Part shown: positions 63,579 through 64,000 of the stretch, in pieces
Numbering within the stretch: the stretch's first letter is position 1
Layout: each line of letters opens with the position of its first letter
NCBI GenBank assembly: GCA_947179485.1
Contig: OX359247.1
Location: forward strand, 37,734,801 to 37,798,800
DNA from: Allacma fusca
Lineage: Eukaryota; Arthropoda; Collembola; Symphypleona; Sminthuridae
DNA: 64,000 bases
Direction of reading: 5' to 3'
Translations under genes and position numbers: made by a program
The notes under the pieces: generated by a model
What the model was told of the DNA's origin: nothing
The model's database searches: none
What the model saw: the letters and a program-made list of their open reading frames with translations, nothing else

Positions 63579-64000
63579 ATGTACTTCCAACTGTTTGCTC
63601 TCCTTGTAATTTTGATTGGTATAATTCTTGTCAATAAGAAGAGACGTAAATTACCTCCAGGACCAGTCGGGATACCAATACTAGGATACTTACCTTTTTT
63701 AGGTAAAGTGCCAAGTTTAACTGTGGCGGAGCTGGCGAAGAAGTACGGTGACATCATGAGCGTCTATTTCGGACAATATTTGGTTGTCTTCATCAATGAC
63801 GTGGACTTGATGAAAGAAATTGGGAAAATTGACGTTTTCCTTGGACGGAATCAGTTGGAGTTGATGAAACCGATTAGGGAGAATTGTGGTTTGATCTTTT
63901 TGGAAGAAAAGGGTTGGCAGGAGTGGAGACGATTCACACTGAAGTCACTCAAGGATATGGGCTTCGGGAAAAATTCCATGGAGGGTTTAATTCAAGATCA
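63579..64000 (+). CDS. Cytochrome P450, 5' part only (3' end outside window)
   Basis: Starts at ATG 63579 and stays open to the window edge (about 140 residues). N-terminal anchor FQLFALLVILIGIILV, basic stop-transfer NKKRRK, hinge LPPGPVGIPILGYLPFLGK, then KKYGDIMSVYFGQ and helix C WQEWRRFTLKSLKDMGFG. It aligns along its whole visible length with the intronless P450 at 58676-60202 without an intron, so the two are close paralogues in opposite orientation. The catalytic half lies outside the window. Confidence 0.9.
   Translation, partial: MYFQLFALLVILIGIILVNKKRRKLPPGPVGIPILGYLPFLGKVPSLTVAELAKKYGDIMSVYFGQYLVVFINDVDLMKEIGKIDVFLGRNQLELMKPIRENCGLIFLEEKGWQEWRRFTLKSLKDMGFGKNSMEGLIQD

Overview
This is eukaryotic nuclear DNA from an arthropod, most likely a hexapod of the springtail/insect type. 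It is AT-rich, and its genes carry many short GT-AG introns. It holds an RR-type cuticular protein, two seven-transmembrane gustatory receptors with the family's C-terminal signature, a cluster of microsomal P450s, and many cut-and-paste and rolling-circle transposons. I cannot name the species. All exon boundaries below were placed by hand from GT/AG sites, reading-frame continuity, and comparison between paralogues inside the window.

Layout. 0-6 kb: two tandem SLC35G-like transporter genes (the first cut by the window edge) with matching exon lengths. 6.8-8.1 kb: a small four-exon Tudor-domain protein, convergent with an 18-exon secreted GH31 alpha-glucosidase with a trefoil domain (minus strand, 12.9-8.4 kb). 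13-25.6 kb: a gene-poor, transposon-rich zone. It holds a 2.4-kb Tc1/mariner-superfamily element with a dead transposase, fragments of other transposon or exonuclease genes, a non-autonomous hAT with an 8-bp target duplication, and two Helitron-like elements, one carrying a nested foldback element. 27.8-39.3 kb: two paralogous small four-TM membrane protein genes on either side of an RR cuticle protein gene and a hAT-inside-hAT nest. 40.3-45.7 kb: two tandem gustatory receptor genes (minus strand) separated by a decayed hAT-like element. 48.5-53.7 kb: a GlpQ-type glycerophosphodiesterase and a WS/DGAT-type acyltransferase, both plus strand and both acting on lipids. 55.7-64 kb: three P450 genes, one with six exons and two (one cut by the window edge) without introns in the visible part.

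How the genes work together: there are no operons. The groupings are tandem duplicate families (transporters, four-TM proteins, receptors, P450s), typical of environment-facing arthropod gene families. The glucosidase (digestion or sugar metabolism), the gustatory receptors, the P450s and the cuticle/lipid enzymes fit a general feeding, detoxification and body-surface repertoire. No shared pathway is shown by the sequence.

The most unusual content is in the repeats. (1) Two hAT-like elements are nested, each with an exact 8-bp target duplication and each filled with its own short-motif array (TACCCG or GTCCCC). (2) A foldback family with TA target duplications occurs as an 80-bp form with one unit per arm and a 336-bp form with four to five ~30-bp units per arm. 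(3) Three Helitron-like elements share their termini.
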